The notes under the pieces were generated by a model, which ran no database searches, was not told where the DNA came from, and saw only the letters and a list, made by a program, of their open reading frames with translations. The position numbers were made by a program, and so were the translations under genes. Of a stretch of 22,229 nt of DNA, positions 22,059 to 22,229 are shown piece after piece; position 1 is the stretch's first letter, and each line of letters starts with the position of its first letter. This DNA is from a virus: positions 1 to 22,229 of the IMG/VR virus record IMGVR_UViG_3300042923_000190, one strand, 5' to 3'.

Positions 22059-22229
22059 TAGGTCGTTTTTCGCGCTTCCCACTTGCCTCGCGGTGACTTA
22101 TCGGTGATGTCGCCGGGAACCAAGGAGTATGTGCCTGCCGAAATGGCTAGGGTTCTGAGTTCTTCGTATGTGTAACTGACTGGTTCGCCATTTGGCACGC
22201 TGTCAAACACCCAATCATCGATTGCGATA
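22058..22229 (-). CDS. Hypothetical protein, C-terminal 56 residues (partial)
   Basis: The frame is open from the window edge to TAA at 22058. It reads AIDDWVFDSVPNGEPVSYTY, then EELRTLAISAGTYSLVPGDI and TDKSPRGKWEARKTT. I see no known motif. The basic C-terminus (SPRGKWEARK) and position directly before the candidate small terminase suggest a DNA-associated early-packaging or accessory protein, but no function can be named. The start lies outside the window. The coding sequence ends 15 nt before the next start codon, and the strong SD of that gene overlaps the stop. Confidence 0.55.
   Translation of the reverse strand, partial: IAIDDWVFDSVPNGEPVSYTYEELRTLAISAGTYSLVPGDITDKSPRGKWEARKTT

Overview
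The window is the structural half of a tailed-phage (or prophage) genome. Nineteen complete genes are visible, plus one partial gene at the right edge and a likely gene start at the left edge. All lie on the minus strand, so transcription runs from high to low coordinates. Genes are packed end to end with overlaps or gaps of about 0-45 bp. The exceptions are a 181-bp regulatory gap (16223-16403) and an 80-bp terminator gap (13744-13823). No stretch of 300 bp lacks a gene. GC looks close to one half. Very strong AAGGAGG-type Shine-Dalgarno (SD) sites, frequent TTG and GTG starts, a consensus sigma-A-like promoter and a BhlA/UviB-like holin point to a Gram-positive (Bacillota) host. No integrase, repressor, polymerase or tRNA is visible. 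No tape-measure, sheath or tube gene is seen, and the gene set (P22/T7-like portal, adaptor, nozzle, internal virion proteins) suggests a short-tailed podovirus.

Layout in transcription order. (1) Packaging block, 22229-16404: partial hypothetical, candidate small terminase (TTG start), a Cys/His-rich protein with a duplicated zinc-binding motif, a coiled-coil protein, a 46-bp AT-rich gap with iterated repeats, large terminase with an N-terminal zinc ribbon, a small unknown protein, and the portal. Three junctions are TAATG overlaps. (2) Regulatory gap, 16403-16223: a terminator closes the portal transcript, then a TTGACA-N17-TAGATT promoter and a 5' leader precede the scaffold. (3) Head block, 16222-13824: scaffold, putative decoration protein, HK97-fold major capsid protein, then a strong hairpin terminator. 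(4) Surface-recognition block, 13743-8261: a spike-base-like protein, a concanavalin-A-like lectin protein, a repeat-containing fibre and two right-handed beta-helix (pectate-lyase-like) tailspikes. (5) Tail and ejection block, 8242-252: adaptor-like protein, large nozzle/tail-tube-B-like protein and two large probable internal (ejected) virion proteins. (6) Lysis block at the left edge: holin candidate, then what looks like the first codons of another gene, possibly the endolysin.

The most interesting points are: a spike-base/lectin pair beside the capsid gene that recalls gene-transfer-agent head spikes; a shared C-terminal module in fibre and spike that is split in the fibre by a domain also inserted in the nozzle protein; an uncharacterised tandem zinc-motif protein in the packaging block; iterons directly upstream of the large terminase; and a strongly strand-biased 7-mer, GGAGCCA. 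All functional calls come from reading the sequence, without database searches.
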